This document shows positions 53,201-62,789 of a stretch of DNA of 64,000 nucleotides, piece by piece; the stretch's first letter is position 1; each line of letters starts with the position of its first letter. Source of the stretch: Nevskiaceae bacterium (GTDB taxonomy: Bacteria > Pseudomonadota > Gammaproteobacteria > Nevskiales > Nevskiaceae); NCBI GenBank assembly GCA_004297005.1, contig SCVA01000046.1, forward strand, positions 1-64,000, in the 5' to 3' direction. The notes under the pieces were generated by a model. It ran no database searches. It saw nothing but the letters and a program-made list of their open reading frames with translations, and had not been told where the DNA came from. The position numbers were made by a program, and so were the translations under genes.

Positions 53201-55055
53201 GTTCGGCAACGGCATGCTGCTGTCGCCGCACATCCATCTGCTGGCGGCTTTCGACCATCGCCACATCTTCCTCGACCCGCAGCCGGATGCCGCCGCCAGC
53301 TTCGCCGAGCGCGCGCGGCTGTTTGCGCTGCCGCGTTCGTCCTGGGACGACTACGACAAAACGCTGATCTCCAAGGGCGGCGGCGTGTATCCGCGTAGCG
53401 CCAAGTCCATCGAGATTTCCGAGGAGCTGCGCCAGGCGCTGGCCATCGAGGCGCGGCGGCTGACGCCCAACGAGCTGATGAACGCGATCCTGAAGGCACC
53501 GGTGGACCTGCTTTGGAACGGCGGCATCGGCACCTATGTGAAGGCCTCGACCCAGGCGCACCCGGAAGTCGGGGACCGCGCCAATGACGGCCTGCGCGTC
53601 AATGGCCGCGAGCTGCGCTGCAAGGTGGTGGGCGAGGGCGGCAACCTGGGCTTTACCCAGCTGGGTCGCATCGAGGCGGCGCTCAAGGGCGTCAAGCTCA
53701 ACACCGACGCCATCGACAACGCCGGCGGCGTGCACAGCTCCGACCGCGAGGTCAACATCAAGATCCCGCTCAACCAGTTGATGGCCGAAGGCAAGCTCGA
53801 CCGCGCCAGCCGCGATCCGCTGCTGATGTCGATGACCGAGGATCTCGCCCGCGCGGTGCTGCGCGACAACACCGTGCAGTCAGGCGCGGTCTCGCTGCTG
53901 GAAGCGCAGTCGGCCGCGCGTCTGGACGAGCACCGCGAGCTGATCCGCACGCTGGAGCGCGAGGGCCTGCTCAACCGCGCGGTGGAGTTCCTGCCCGACG
54001 ACGAGGCACTCAAGGAGCGCCAGCGCCAGGGCCTGGGCCTGACCCGGCCGGAACTTTCGGTGCTGCTGGCCTACGCCAAGATGTCGCTCTACACCGCGAC
54101 GCTGGCCAGCGAAATGCCGGACGATCCCTTCTTCGTCCGCGATCTGTTGGCCTACTTCCCGCCGGCCCTGGTCGAGCGCCACGGCGAGGCGCTGCGCAAG
54201 CACCAGCTGCGTCGCGAGATCATTGCCACCATCCTGAGCAACGCGGTGGCCAACCGCATGGGTGTGAGCTTCGCGCACCGGCTCGCCGACGATCACGGTC
54301 ATGCCCGTGGCGAAGTGCTCAAGGCCTATGCCATCGCCCACGAGGTCTACGAGGCCGACCGCTACTGGAGTGCCATCGAAGCGCTCGACAACCGGGTGCC
54401 GGCGGCCCTGCAGACGCGGTTGATGACCCAGGCCAGCGGCCTGCTCAAGCACGCCACGTCCTGGTTGGTGATGGCCGGCTATGCGCGGCGACCGGTCCTG
54501 CAGGCGGTGGACCGCTTCAGTGCCGCCATCCGCGAGATCGAAGCCCTGCTGCCGGAGGCGCTGCCGCCCGGTTATCGCGAGGATTGGCAGCGCACCCTGA
54601 GTCAGTTGCAGGCCGAGGGGGTTCCGGACGCGCTGGCCTTGCGTCTGGCCGCCACCCGGGTACTGGGCAATGCGCCGGATATTACCGAGCTGGCTCTGGA
54701 GGCCAACGTCACCTTACGCGAAGCCGCCGCCGCCTACTTCGCGGTGGGCGAGCGCTTCCGCCTGCTGGGCCTGTATGCAGCGATCAATGGTCTGCAGGTG
54801 CGCGGCAAGTGGCATGCGCTGGCGCGCAGCAATCTGCGCGACGATCTTTACCGCATCCATCGGCTGCTTACCGGCCGTGTCCTGCGCATGGCCGGCAAGA
54901 GCGCCGAAGAGCGGCTGGAGCACTGGACGGATCGACACCGCGACAAGTTGAGCTTCGCCGAAGCCCGCATCGCCGAGCTGCGCGCCGCCGGGGTCAGCGA
55001 CTTCGAGGGCTTGGTGGTGGCGGTGCGCGAGTTGCGACGTCTTCGCGGTTTGTAG
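50238..55055 (+). CDS. gdhB: NAD-dependent glutamate dehydrogenase, large (about 180 kDa) type
   Basis: A 1,605-residue enzyme that deaminates glutamate to 2-oxoglutarate with NAD. N-terminal ACT-like regulatory segments come first, followed by the catalytic Bac_GDH core (about 680-1250): LRGGKVARGGLRWSDRRQDF, PVGAKGGFVLKTG, GIGDMSGDVFGNGMLLSPH and CKVVGEGGNLGFTQLGRIE. A helical C-terminus follows. Length and domain order match the large GDH class known from Pseudomonas, Caulobacter and Streptomyces. The start is ATG at 50238 (MTSTMESVHS), with another in-frame ATG four codons later. It ends just before a large hairpin at 55061. Confidence 0.95.
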   Translation: MTSTMESVHSTPASVPLSAPELIQSLESLAAAAGADAPPLSFLRRYFDTASGDALRARTPDALYALASAHWRLAEQRAPGEIDVRVQPPSEGRGLAWVQTVIEDMPFLVDSVMLCVREAGGVIDWAVHPILYLVRDAQGRLDVPASLAARQGPAESLIHIEFEPLADAAAYARLEDRLRTTLAEVRTAVADYPAMRQRLTGLQAELTQPPAAASAAEFEEAGAFLDWLDERHFTFLGVAESRVEAGGDGRPSLRTLHEAGLGLLRAGARLATSDELIAPQEELDKYAGSARLLVITKANVRSSVHHAEYLDVISVKRFAADGSVAGTVRLIGLFTGDAYAERPSDIPVVRRKVAQVMARAQLPAESHSAKNLHEILQAWPRDELFQSGEDELFAAAMSVRALRDRHQLRFLMRRDRYGRFYSCLVFVPRERYSRELREQLARELLGLFGGYAVERNVDFLRGGFTRLHFIVRTPPGTRSGHSADEIEARLVAVTRSWRDQLREALLAAGDVEGRLSARFLDAYPLSAQEATTPQEAAADIAQLAGLSAEQPLAVRLLLDAHQQVAGLKLYREGGPVALSDALPVLENFGLRVMNQDPLELRPATGDSLWVQSFVLQAQVSGELTPEALRRLFEQAFLATWRGEAENDGLNRLVLAAGLSARQVTALRTLATYLVQTALPYGPVYIQTTLAAHPAICAQIVRLFEARFDPQLSESQRRDQQLEIGQSLDDALDKVASLDADRILRAAVNVVRAGLRSNYFQTLPDGGYKHYVSLKLDPAKVPDLPLPRPMFEIWVYAPEVEGVHLRGGKVARGGLRWSDRRQDFRTEVLGLMKAQMVKNTVIVPVGAKGGFVLKTGNPAERESWARLGVEGYKTFLRGLLDITDNRQGAKVIPPKDVVRYDEDDPYLVVAADKGTATFSDIANGISADYGHWLGDAFASGGSVGYDHKKMGITAKGAWESVKRHFRELGKDIQSEAFTVVGIGDMSGDVFGNGMLLSPHIHLLAAFDHRHIFLDPQPDAAASFAERARLFALPRSSWDDYDKTLISKGGGVYPRSAKSIEISEELRQALAIEARRLTPNELMNAILKAPVDLLWNGGIGTYVKASTQAHPEVGDRANDGLRVNGRELRCKVVGEGGNLGFTQLGRIEAALKGVKLNTDAIDNAGGVHSSDREVNIKIPLNQLMAEGKLDRASRDPLLMSMTEDLARAVLRDNTVQSGAVSLLEAQSAARLDEHRELIRTLEREGLLNRAVEFLPDDEALKERQRQGLGLTRPELSVLLAYAKMSLYTATLASEMPDDPFFVRDLLAYFPPALVERHGEALRKHQLRREIIATILSNAVANRMGVSFAHRLADDHGHARGEVLKAYAIAHEVYEADRYWSAIEALDNRVPAALQTRLMTQASGLLKHATSWLVMAGYARRPVLQAVDRFSAAIREIEALLPEALPPGYREDWQRTLSQLQAEGVPDALALRLAATRVLGNAPDITELALEANVTLREAAAAYFAVGERFRLLGLYAAINGLQVRGKWHALARSNLRDDLYRIHRLLTGRVLRMAGKSAEERLEHWTDRHRDKLSFAEARIAELRAAGVSDFEGLVVAVRELRRLRGL

Positions 55056-55060
55056 CCATC

Positions 55061-55106
55061 TTCATCCGAGCTTCAGTCGTGGCGCTCAGACTGAAGCCCG
55101 GATGAA
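55061..55106 (+). terminator. 18-bp near-perfect hairpin after glutamate dehydrogenase
   Basis: TTCATCCGAGCTTCAGTC pairs with GACTGAAGCCCGGATGAA (17 of 18 positions) around a 10-base loop, 6 bp past the stop. There is no T-run on the plus strand (AAAAA follows), so it is not a classical intrinsic terminator. It probably stabilises the 3' end or stops transcription weakly. Confidence 0.5.
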
Positions 55107-55143
55107 AAACCGTGAATCATGCGAAGACAGCCAGGAGATACGG

Positions 55144-55956
55144 ATGCGCTTGGCCTGCCTGTTGATGTTGCTGGGCCTAGTCTTTTCGGGGCCGGCGCGA
55201 GCCGACATGCCGATTGCCGAGTGGCAGTACTCGGCCGGCCAGGTGTTGCAGGGCTATTTTCAGCAGCCGGTGCCGAGGTGGCAGCGTTTGGTCAGCGCCG
55301 GCCCGGCGCTGTTGCCGCGCTACGAGGGTGCCAGCGCCTACCGGGCGATGCCGGGGCTCACTCTGGAAATGCGCTATCGCGACCTGGCGTTCGCTTCCAC
55401 CGCCGAGGGCCTGGGCCTGAACCTGCTGCGCGGCAAGCGCTACCGGGCCGGCGTCGCGGCCGGTTTCGATCTCGGGCGCGACGAGGACGATGACCCGCGC
55501 CTGCGCGGCCTGGGCGATCTCGACCCCGCCGCGGAGCTGAAGCTGTTCGGCGAGTGCGTGTTGTTTCCGGTGGTGCTGCGCGCCGATTTGCGGCGCAATC
55601 TGGGTTCCGGCGGCGGCTGGAGCGCCGACCTGGCTGCCTATCTGCCGGTGGTCGGCAGCGAGCGCTACTTCGTGTTCCTGGGCCCGTCGATGACGCTTTC
55701 TGATGGTGAGGCGACGCGTCGCGGCTTCGGGATCAGTCCGCAGCAGGCGGCGCGGTCGCAGTTTCCGGCCTACCAGGCCGGTGGCGGCTTGCGCAGCGCC
55801 GGCTTCGGGGTGAGCGCTACCTGGTTCCTCGACGAGCGCTGGTTCCTCAATGGGACCGGTGGCCTGCAATACCTCCTGGGCGCCGCCGCAGACAGCCCGC
55901 TGAGCCGCAACGACCAGCAGTACGCGCTGAGTCTGATGCTCGGATACCGCTGGTGA
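55144..55956 (+). CDS. Outer-membrane MipA/OmpV-family protein
   Basis: A 270-residue protein from ATG 55144 (MRLACLLMLLGLVFSGPARA), with GGAG upstream; an earlier in-frame ATG at 55102 would add 14 residues and spoil the signal peptide. The mature part has amphipathic strands ending in aromatic residues: LEMRYRDLAFAS, YRAGVAAGFDLG, DLAAYLPVVGSERYFVF and QQYALSLMLGYRW, with a terminal Trp typical of outer-membrane barrels. This fits MipA/OmpV proteins, which scaffold peptidoglycan enzymes. No partner is encoded nearby. Confidence 0.8.
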   Translation: MRLACLLMLLGLVFSGPARADMPIAEWQYSAGQVLQGYFQQPVPRWQRLVSAGPALLPRYEGASAYRAMPGLTLEMRYRDLAFASTAEGLGLNLLRGKRYRAGVAAGFDLGRDEDDDPRLRGLGDLDPAAELKLFGECVLFPVVLRADLRRNLGSGGGWSADLAAYLPVVGSERYFVFLGPSMTLSDGEATRRGFGISPQQAARSQFPAYQAGGGLRSAGFGVSATWFLDERWFLNGTGGLQYLLGAAADSPLSRNDQQYALSLMLGYRW

Positions 55957-56032
55957 GCAAAAGTCGGGGAACTTGAGCAAGTCCGCGGTGGTCGTTATGG
56001 TGCCTCTCACTAATCATTGATGGAAACTCGAC

Positions 56033-56737
56033 ATGGCTTTCGAACCCTCCCCGGTCCGCGTTGGCGGTTATGCCGCCAATCAAGGCTCGCTGCTGGCCAC
56101 CCACAAAGTTCTGCGCAATACCTATCTGCTGTTGTCCATGACGCTGCTGTTCAGCGCCGTCATGGCGGGTGTTTCGATGGCGGTGCAGGCGCCCTACGGG
56201 CTTAGCCTGGTTGCCTCGCTGGTTTCCATGGGCTTGATCTGGTTCGTGCTGCCGCGTACCGCCAATACCGAAAAGGGCATCTACGTGGTGTTCGCGGTCA
56301 CCGGCCTGCTCGGCTTCGGTCTGGGTCCGGTACTCAACATGTACCTCAAGGCGCTGCCCAATGGTGGCCAGTTGATCATGACCGCGCTCGGCGGCACCGG
56401 TGTGATTTTCGCGGCGCTGTCCGGCTATGTGCTGACCACCAAGAAGGACTTCTCCTTCATGGGCGGTTTCCTGATGGCTGGCGTCATGGTGCTGCTGATC
56501 TGCAGCCTGGGCGCGCTGGCTGCCAGTTTCTTCGGTGTTGCGGTCAGTGGGGTGTTCGTGGCGCTGTCGGCGGTATCGATGCTGCTGTTCTCCGGCCTCC
56601 TGCTGTACGACACCAGCCGCATCATCCACGGCGGCGAGACCAACTACATCATGGCCACCGTCGCCTTGTATCTGGACATCTACAACATCTTCACCAGCCT
56701 GCTGCATCTGCTGGGCTTTGCCAGCAACGACGACTAG
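56033..56737 (+). CDS. yccA: Bax inhibitor-1/YccA-family membrane protein
   Basis: A 234-residue inner-membrane protein with seven helices. It carries the UPF0005/BI-1 features NTYLLLSMTLLFSAVMAGVSM, SLVSMGLIWFVLP, SGLLLYDTSRIIHGGETNYI and VALYLDIYNIFTSLLHLLG, where the last block is the family signature. YccA interacts with and modulates FtsH protease. It is monocistronic, with a strong terminator 23 bp past the stop. Confidence 0.95.
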   Translation: MAFEPSPVRVGGYAANQGSLLATHKVLRNTYLLLSMTLLFSAVMAGVSMAVQAPYGLSLVASLVSMGLIWFVLPRTANTEKGIYVVFAVTGLLGFGLGPVLNMYLKALPNGGQLIMTALGGTGVIFAALSGYVLTTKKDFSFMGGFLMAGVMVLLICSLGALAASFFGVAVSGVFVALSAVSMLLFSGLLLYDTSRIIHGGETNYIMATVALYLDIYNIFTSLLHLLGFASNDD

Positions 56738-56760
56738 GGCGTCTGGGCTCGCGGAGAATG

Positions 56761-56784
56761 GCCCCGCCACGGCGGGGCTTTTTC
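56761..56784 (+). terminator. Intrinsic terminator after yccA
   Basis: GCCCCGCC and GGCGGGGC form a perfect 8-bp stem with a two-base loop (AC), followed by TTTTTC. Confidence 0.9.
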
Positions 56785-56825
56785 TTGCCCGCGATCCGCG
56801 GTCGGGCGTCGCCTCTTCCGACCCC

Positions 56826-56831
56826 TATAAT
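56826..56831 (+). promoter_or_regulatory. Consensus -10 element for rsmG-parAB
   Basis: TATAAT, a perfect -10 hexamer, lies 9 bp before the rsmG ATG; the spacing implies a start at or near the AUG, that is a nearly leaderless transcript. No good -35 is visible. Confidence 0.5.
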
Positions 56832-56840
56832 CGCGCTCCC

Positions 56841-57515
56841 ATGGCCCAGCCCCACATCCAGCCCCCGCCGCTACAGCGGCTGACTGACGGTATCGCCCGG
56901 CTCGGCCTGAGTCTGCCGCCGGATGCGCCCGTGCGGTTGCTCGCCTACCAGGCCGAGCTGCAGAAGTGGAATCTGGCCTACAACCTCACGGCGGTTCGCG
57001 ATCCTGACGAGATGCTGGTCCGGCATCTGCTGGACTCGCTGTCCTTGCTGCCCCTGCTGGATGAGCTGGCGGCCCGTCTGAGCGGCGGTCCGCGCATCCT
57101 GGATGTCGGCGCGGGTGCCGGTCTGCCTTGCATCCCGCTCGCCATCGCCCGCCCGGCCTGGTCGCTGACCGGCCTGGACAGCAATGGCAAGAAGGCACGC
57201 TTCATGCGCCATGTGCAGCGCAGCCTGGGCCTGGCCAACTTCGCGGTGATCGAGGGGCGGGTTGAGGCGGTGCCTGAGGGCGAGGGCTACGACTTCGTCA
57301 CCAGCCGCGCCTTTGCCAGCCTGGCGGATTTCTTTCTTCTGACCGATGGCCTGCTGGCGGTTGATGGCATCTGGATTGCAATGAAGGGCAAACTAGAAGG
57401 CGACGAACTGGCGGCGGTGCCGGCTGGCGTCGACATCCTCGAAACACGCCCGCTGCGCGTGCCCGGCCTCCATGAAGAGCGACACGCGGTGATCGCGAAA
57501 CCGAAGAAGAAATGA
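56841..57515 (+). CDS. rsmG: 16S rRNA m7G527 methyltransferase
   Basis: A 224-residue SAM-dependent enzyme (GidB) that methylates G527 of 16S rRNA; loss gives low-level streptomycin resistance. Motifs are YQAELQKWNLAYNLTAVRD, HLLDSLSLLPLL, ILDVGAGAGLPCIPLAIARP (SAM site) and DFVTSRAFASLADFF. The start is ATG at 56841. The gene overlaps parA by 4 bp (ATGA). mnmG, the usual upstream partner, is absent here. Confidence 0.96.
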   Translation: MAQPHIQPPPLQRLTDGIARLGLSLPPDAPVRLLAYQAELQKWNLAYNLTAVRDPDEMLVRHLLDSLSLLPLLDELAARLSGGPRILDVGAGAGLPCIPLAIARPAWSLTGLDSNGKKARFMRHVQRSLGLANFAVIEGRVEAVPEGEGYDFVTSRAFASLADFFLLTDGLLAVDGIWIAMKGKLEGDELAAVPAGVDILETRPLRVPGLHEERHAVIAKPKKK

Positions 57516-58300
57516 CTCGAATTATTGCGGTTGCCAATCAGAAGGGCGGGGTGGGCAAGACCACCACCTCGGTCAACCTTGCCGCCAGCCTGGCGGCGGC
57601 CAAGCGCCGGGTGCTGCTGGTTGACCTCGACTCCCAGGGCAATGCCACGATGGGTGTCGGCATCGACAAGAACAATACCGAGCTGACCGCCCGCGACGTG
57701 CTGCTCGACGCCGCCAAGCCTGCCGAGGCGATCCAGTACCTGCCCGCGCTCAATCTCTGGGTGCTGCCGGCCAATCTCGATATGACCGAAGCCGAGATCA
57801 AGCTGCGCGAGCAGCCGGTGGGTGATTTCGCGCTCAAGGGCGCGCTCGCCGAGATCGCCGACCAGTACGACTACATCCTGCTCGACTGCCCACCGGCTCT
57901 GTCCAAGCTCACCGTCAACGCCCTGGTCGCGGCCGACGGCGTGCTGATTCCCATGCAGTGCGAGTACTACGCGCTGGAGGGCCTGGCCGCGCTCACCGAC
58001 ACGGTGGGCAAGATCCGCAAGGTGATCAATCCCAAGCTGGACATCGACGGCCTGCTGCGGACCATGTTCGACCCGCGCAACAACCTCGCCAACGACGTCT
58101 CGGCACAGCTCACCCAGCACTACGGCGACAAGGTCTATCGCACGGTGATTCCGCGCAATGTGCGGCTGGCGGAAGCGCCCAGCCACGGCCTGCCGATCAT
58201 CGCCTACGACCCGCAGTCGGCGGGCGCGAAGGCCTACTTGGCGCTGGCGGGCGAAGTGTTGCGCCGCCACGACGGCGGCCAGCTGCGGCTGCCGGCCTAG
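57512..58300 (+). CDS. parA: Chromosome-partitioning ATPase ParA/Soj
   Basis: A 262-residue Walker-type ATPase. The deviant Walker A is KGGVGKTTT (11-19, with signature lysine), followed by DLDSQGNATMGVG (A') and DYILLDCPPAL (B). With ParB it moves replication origins. Part of the rsmG-parA-parB cluster that lies close to the origin in most gammaproteobacteria. Confidence 0.97.
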   Translation: MTRIIAVANQKGGVGKTTTSVNLAASLAAAKRRVLLVDLDSQGNATMGVGIDKNNTELTARDVLLDAAKPAEAIQYLPALNLWVLPANLDMTEAEIKLREQPVGDFALKGALAEIADQYDYILLDCPPALSKLTVNALVAADGVLIPMQCEYYALEGLAALTDTVGKIRKVINPKLDIDGLLRTMFDPRNNLANDVSAQLTQHYGDKVYRTVIPRNVRLAEAPSHGLPIIAYDPQSAGAKAYLALAGEVLRRHDGGQLRLPA

Positions 58301-58362
58301 AAAAGCCTTCGAAGCGGCCGCGCGGCATACTGGCGGCCTTCGCAACCGGGAAATTGCAACCG

Positions 58363-59223
58363 ATGTCGGTCAAGAAACGCGGATTGGGTCGCGGCCTCGA
58401 CGCCCTGCTGGGCACCATGAATACCGCTGGCGTGGCGGTCGCACCGGAGCAGTCCGAGGGCGAGGCCCTGCGCGAACTGCCGCTCAAGCAGCTCGCTCCC
58501 GGCAAGCACCAGCCACGCCGGCATTTCGACGAGGCGGCGCTCTCCGAGCTCACCGAGTCGATCCGCGCCCAGGGCGTGGTGCAGCCCATCGTGGTGCGGC
58601 CACTGGGGCCGGACAGCTACGAGATCGTCGCCGGCGAACGCCGCTGGCGGGCGGCGCAGCGCGCCGGCTTGAGCCTGATTCCGGTGGTGGTGCGGGTACT
58701 CGATGAGCGCGCGGCGATGGCCATCGCGCTGGTCGAGAACATCCAGCGTGCCGACCTCAACGCCCTGGAAGAGGCCGAAGCCCTGCACCGGCTGATCCAG
58801 GAATGCGGACTCACCCACGAGGCCTGCGCGGAGGCGGTGGGCAAGTCGCGCGCCGCGGTCAGCAACCTGTTGCGGCTGATGGAGCTGGAGCCGGAGGTGC
58901 AGGCGCTGCTGCGCGCCGGCAATCTCAGCTTTGGTCACGCCAAGGTGCTGCTGGCAACCTCCGGCAGTCGGCAGGCGCAGCTCGCCAAGCAGGTGGTGGA
59001 GAAGCAGTTGTCGGTGCGTCAGACCGAGGCCCTGGTTCATGACGAGCCCAAGCCCGCCGTGGCGCGCAAGGCGACCGCCGCCGCCCTGCCGCTGGAAGCC
59101 GAGCTGGCCAAGAAATGGGGCTCGGGAGTGAAGTTGCAACAGAGCGCCAAGGGGCGTGGCAAGCTCACCATCGCCTTCAAATCGCCGGCGGAGCTGGAAC
59201 GCCTGCTCGCCGTCCTGCGCTGA
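58363..59223 (+). CDS. parB: Chromosome-partitioning protein ParB/Spo0J
   Basis: A 286-residue CTPase that loads and slides on DNA at parS. N-terminal segments RGLGRGLDALLG (ParA-activating) and PRRHFDEAALSELTESIRAQG come first. The CTP-binding GERRWRAAQRAGL box and ENIQRADLNALEEAEA, the helix-turn-helix AEAVGKSRAAVSNLLRLMELE, and a C-terminal dimerisation domain follow. It starts 62 bp after parA. I noticed no parS palindrome in the window, though I did not search every position. Confidence 0.97.
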   Translation: MSVKKRGLGRGLDALLGTMNTAGVAVAPEQSEGEALRELPLKQLAPGKHQPRRHFDEAALSELTESIRAQGVVQPIVVRPLGPDSYEIVAGERRWRAAQRAGLSLIPVVVRVLDERAAMAIALVENIQRADLNALEEAEALHRLIQECGLTHEACAEAVGKSRAAVSNLLRLMELEPEVQALLRAGNLSFGHAKVLLATSGSRQAQLAKQVVEKQLSVRQTEALVHDEPKPAVARKATAAALPLEAELAKKWGSGVKLQQSAKGRGKLTIAFKSPAELERLLAVLR

Positions 59224-59244
59224 TTGAATTCACCGGAGGCCGCC

Positions 59245-60024
59245 ATGGCCCAGACCGCTCTCATCACCGGCGCCTCCTCCGGCATCGGTGCCGCCTTTGC
59301 CCGCGCCCTCGCGCGTCGCGGCGACCACCTCATTCTGGTGGCGCGCTCCGAGGATAAGCTGGAGGCACTGGCCGAGAGCCTCCGCGGTGAGCAGGCCGTG
59401 ACGGTGACCGTGATCGCCGCCGATCTCAGCCTGCCTGGTTGTGGGGTACGGCTCGCTGCGGAATTGGCGGGGCGGGGGCTGGCCGTGGATGTGCTCATCA
59501 ACAATGCAGGGTTCGGGTCGGCTGGCGCCTTCGCCCAGCAAGACCCTGCGCGCGACGCCGAAATGATCGGCCTCAATGTCACGGCAGTGGTCGATCTGGC
59601 CCACGCCTTCCTGCCGGCGATGCTCGAGCGCCGGCGCGGTGGCATCATCAACGTCGCCTCGGTGGCTGGCTTCCAGCCCCTGCCGCAGATGGCGATCTAC
59701 GCCGCCACCAAGGCCTTCGTACTGTCGTTCAGCGAGGCGCTGTGGGCTGAGACGCGGGCGCGCGGGGTGCGGGTGACTGCCTTGTGCCCAGGGCCTGTCG
59801 ATACCCCCTTCTTCGAGGCCACCGGGACTCCGGAGCTGCGCAAGGCGGTGCCCGAGGGTTTCATGATGACGGCGGAAGAAGTCGCCGCCGAGGCCTTGTC
59901 CGCGCTGGCTGCCGGACGCCCCGTGGTGGTGCCCGGTGTCGGCAACAAGCTGCTCAGCGTGGTGCCGAGGCTGCTGCCGCGTCGCTGGATGACCCTGGCG
60001 TCAGGCAAGGCGATGGCGCGGTGA
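59245..60024 (+). CDS. Short-chain dehydrogenase/reductase
   Basis: A 259-residue classical SDR. The cofactor motif is GASSGIG (9-15), then VLINNAGFGSAGA, and the catalytic Ser139 (NVASVAGF), Tyr152 and Lys156 (YAATK). The ending resembles the DltE/YqjQ-type SDR group, possibly for short fatty or keto substrates; the reaction is unknown. GGAGG precedes the ATG at 59245. It interrupts the common parB-atpI neighbourhood and ends 156 bp before atpI. Confidence 0.9.
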   Translation: MAQTALITGASSGIGAAFARALARRGDHLILVARSEDKLEALAESLRGEQAVTVTVIAADLSLPGCGVRLAAELAGRGLAVDVLINNAGFGSAGAFAQQDPARDAEMIGLNVTAVVDLAHAFLPAMLERRRGGIINVASVAGFQPLPQMAIYAATKAFVLSFSEALWAETRARGVRVTALCPGPVDTPFFEATGTPELRKAVPEGFMMTAEEVAAEALSALAAGRPVVVPGVGNKLLSVVPRLLPRRWMTLASGKAMAR

Positions 60025-60102
60025 TTCCCTGAAAGATCAAGCCGAAAACCTTTGTCAACAGCTACTTGCTGACAACAATTCAGTCTTCACCAAAAGTTTA
60101 CG

Positions 60103-60132
60103 TTGCTGGCGGACTGACGAACCCGCTATACT
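60103..60132 (+). promoter_or_regulatory. Promoter of the atp operon
   Basis: TTGCTG (60103-60108) and TATACT (60127-60132) are separated by 18 bp, about 50 bp before atpI. The surrounding stretch is AT-richer than the coding regions. Transcription would start near 60140. Confidence 0.65.
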
Positions 60133-60180
60133 TTTTGGGCTGAGGGCAGTGCACCAAGATGTGCCGCGCAGATCGCTGAA

Positions 60181-61684
<1,504 letters not shown>

Positions 61685-61711
61685 GCCTCTTAGCCTCTCG
61701 GAGCCCACGCC

Positions 61712-62185
61712 ATGCAGGCGAGCATTCCGTCCATCGTCGGCCAGATGATCGTGTTCGCGATCTTCGTCTGGTTCACGATGAAGTTCGTATGGCCGCCGAT
61801 CACCAAGGCGATGGAAGAACGCCGCGCCAAGATCGCCGACGGCCTCGCCGCCGCCGAGAAAGGTGCGCAGGCCCTCAAGGCCGCGTCCTCCAAGGCCGAT
61901 GACGAGCTGAAGGTCGCGCGTACCCAGGCTCAGGACATCCTGAGCACGGCGAACAAGCAGGCCACCCAGCTGATCGAGCAAGCCAAGGCCGCGGCCAGCG
62001 CCGAAGCCGACCGCATCAAGGCCAGCGCCGCCGCCGATGTCGAGCGTCAGGTGAGCCAGGCCAAGGACGCGCTGCGCAAGCAGGTCGGCGAACTGGCCGT
62101 GCTCGGCGCCGCCAAGATCCTCAAGCGCGAGATCGACGCCAAGGCGCACGCCGAAGTGCTCGGCGACCTCGCCGCCCGCGTTTAA
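61712..62185 (+). CDS. atpF: ATP synthase subunit b
   Basis: A 157-residue peripheral-stalk subunit. An N-terminal membrane helix ([20 protein letters not shown]) is followed by a long Ala/Lys/Glu-rich helical coil ([20 protein letters not shown]) that dimerises to the top of F1. The length is normal. Confidence 0.96.
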   Translation: MQASIPSIVGQMIVFAIFVWFTMKFVWPPITKAMEERRAKIADGLAAAEKGAQALKAASSKADDELKVARTQAQDILSTANKQATQLIEQAKAAASAEADRIKASAAADVERQVSQAKDALRKQVGELAVLGAAKILKREIDAKAHAEVLGDLAARV

Positions 62186-62200
62186 GGACAGGCTAGAGCC

Positions 62201-62740
62201 ATGGCTGAACTCAGCACGCTGGCCCGCCCTTACGCCAAGGCCGTGTTCGAGATGGCGCGCGACGGCAATGCCTTCGCCGCCTGGTCCCGGCAGCTTGCCG
62301 CGCTGGCCGAAGCGGTGGCCCAGCCGCAGGTCGCTGCGGTGCTCGGCCATCCGGCGCTGACGCGCGCCGCGCTGGCTGGTCTGGTGACCTCGGTTGCTGG
62401 CAGTGCTCTCGACGCCCAGGGCGTGGCCCTGGTTCGTCTGCTGGCCGACAACGGCAAGCTGGCGGCGGTGCCGGAACTGCGTCAGCAGTTCGAGCAGCTG
62501 CGCGCCGAGTGCGAGAGCCGCGCCGCGGTGGCGATTACCACTGCCGTGCCGGTCGCCGATGCCCAGCAGCAGGCCCTGTCGCAGGCGGTGGCCAAGCGCT
62601 TGCAGCGCGCGGTCGAGATCACCTGGGACATCGACGAAACCCTGATTGCTGGCGCCCTGATCCGCGCCGGCGACCTGGTCATCGACGGTTCCGCACGCGG
62701 CGAACTTGAGCGTCTGTCCATCCAGCTGTCGCGCCCCTGA
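62201..62740 (+). CDS. atpH: ATP synthase subunit delta
   Basis: A 179-residue F1 connector. N-terminal LARPYAKAVFEMARD and the C-terminal LIAGALIRAGDLVIDGSARG are the family hallmarks. It links the peripheral stalk to alpha subunits. Confidence 0.96.
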   Translation: MAELSTLARPYAKAVFEMARDGNAFAAWSRQLAALAEAVAQPQVAAVLGHPALTRAALAGLVTSVAGSALDAQGVALVRLLADNGKLAAVPELRQQFEQLRAECESRAAVAITTAVPVADAQQQALSQAVAKRLQRAVEITWDIDETLIAGALIRAGDLVIDGSARGELERLSIQLSRP

Positions 62741-62789
62741 CTAATTCCTGTCTGATCCGTCGTGTTGTCTTGTTGACGAGAAGAATCCC

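Noticed and set aside
60050..60090. TTGTCAACAGC...GCTGACAACAA inverted repeat as an origin or operator
   Set aside because: Arms do not pair well beyond a few bases, no DnaA boxes are nearby, and it may simply be AT-rich promoter DNA.
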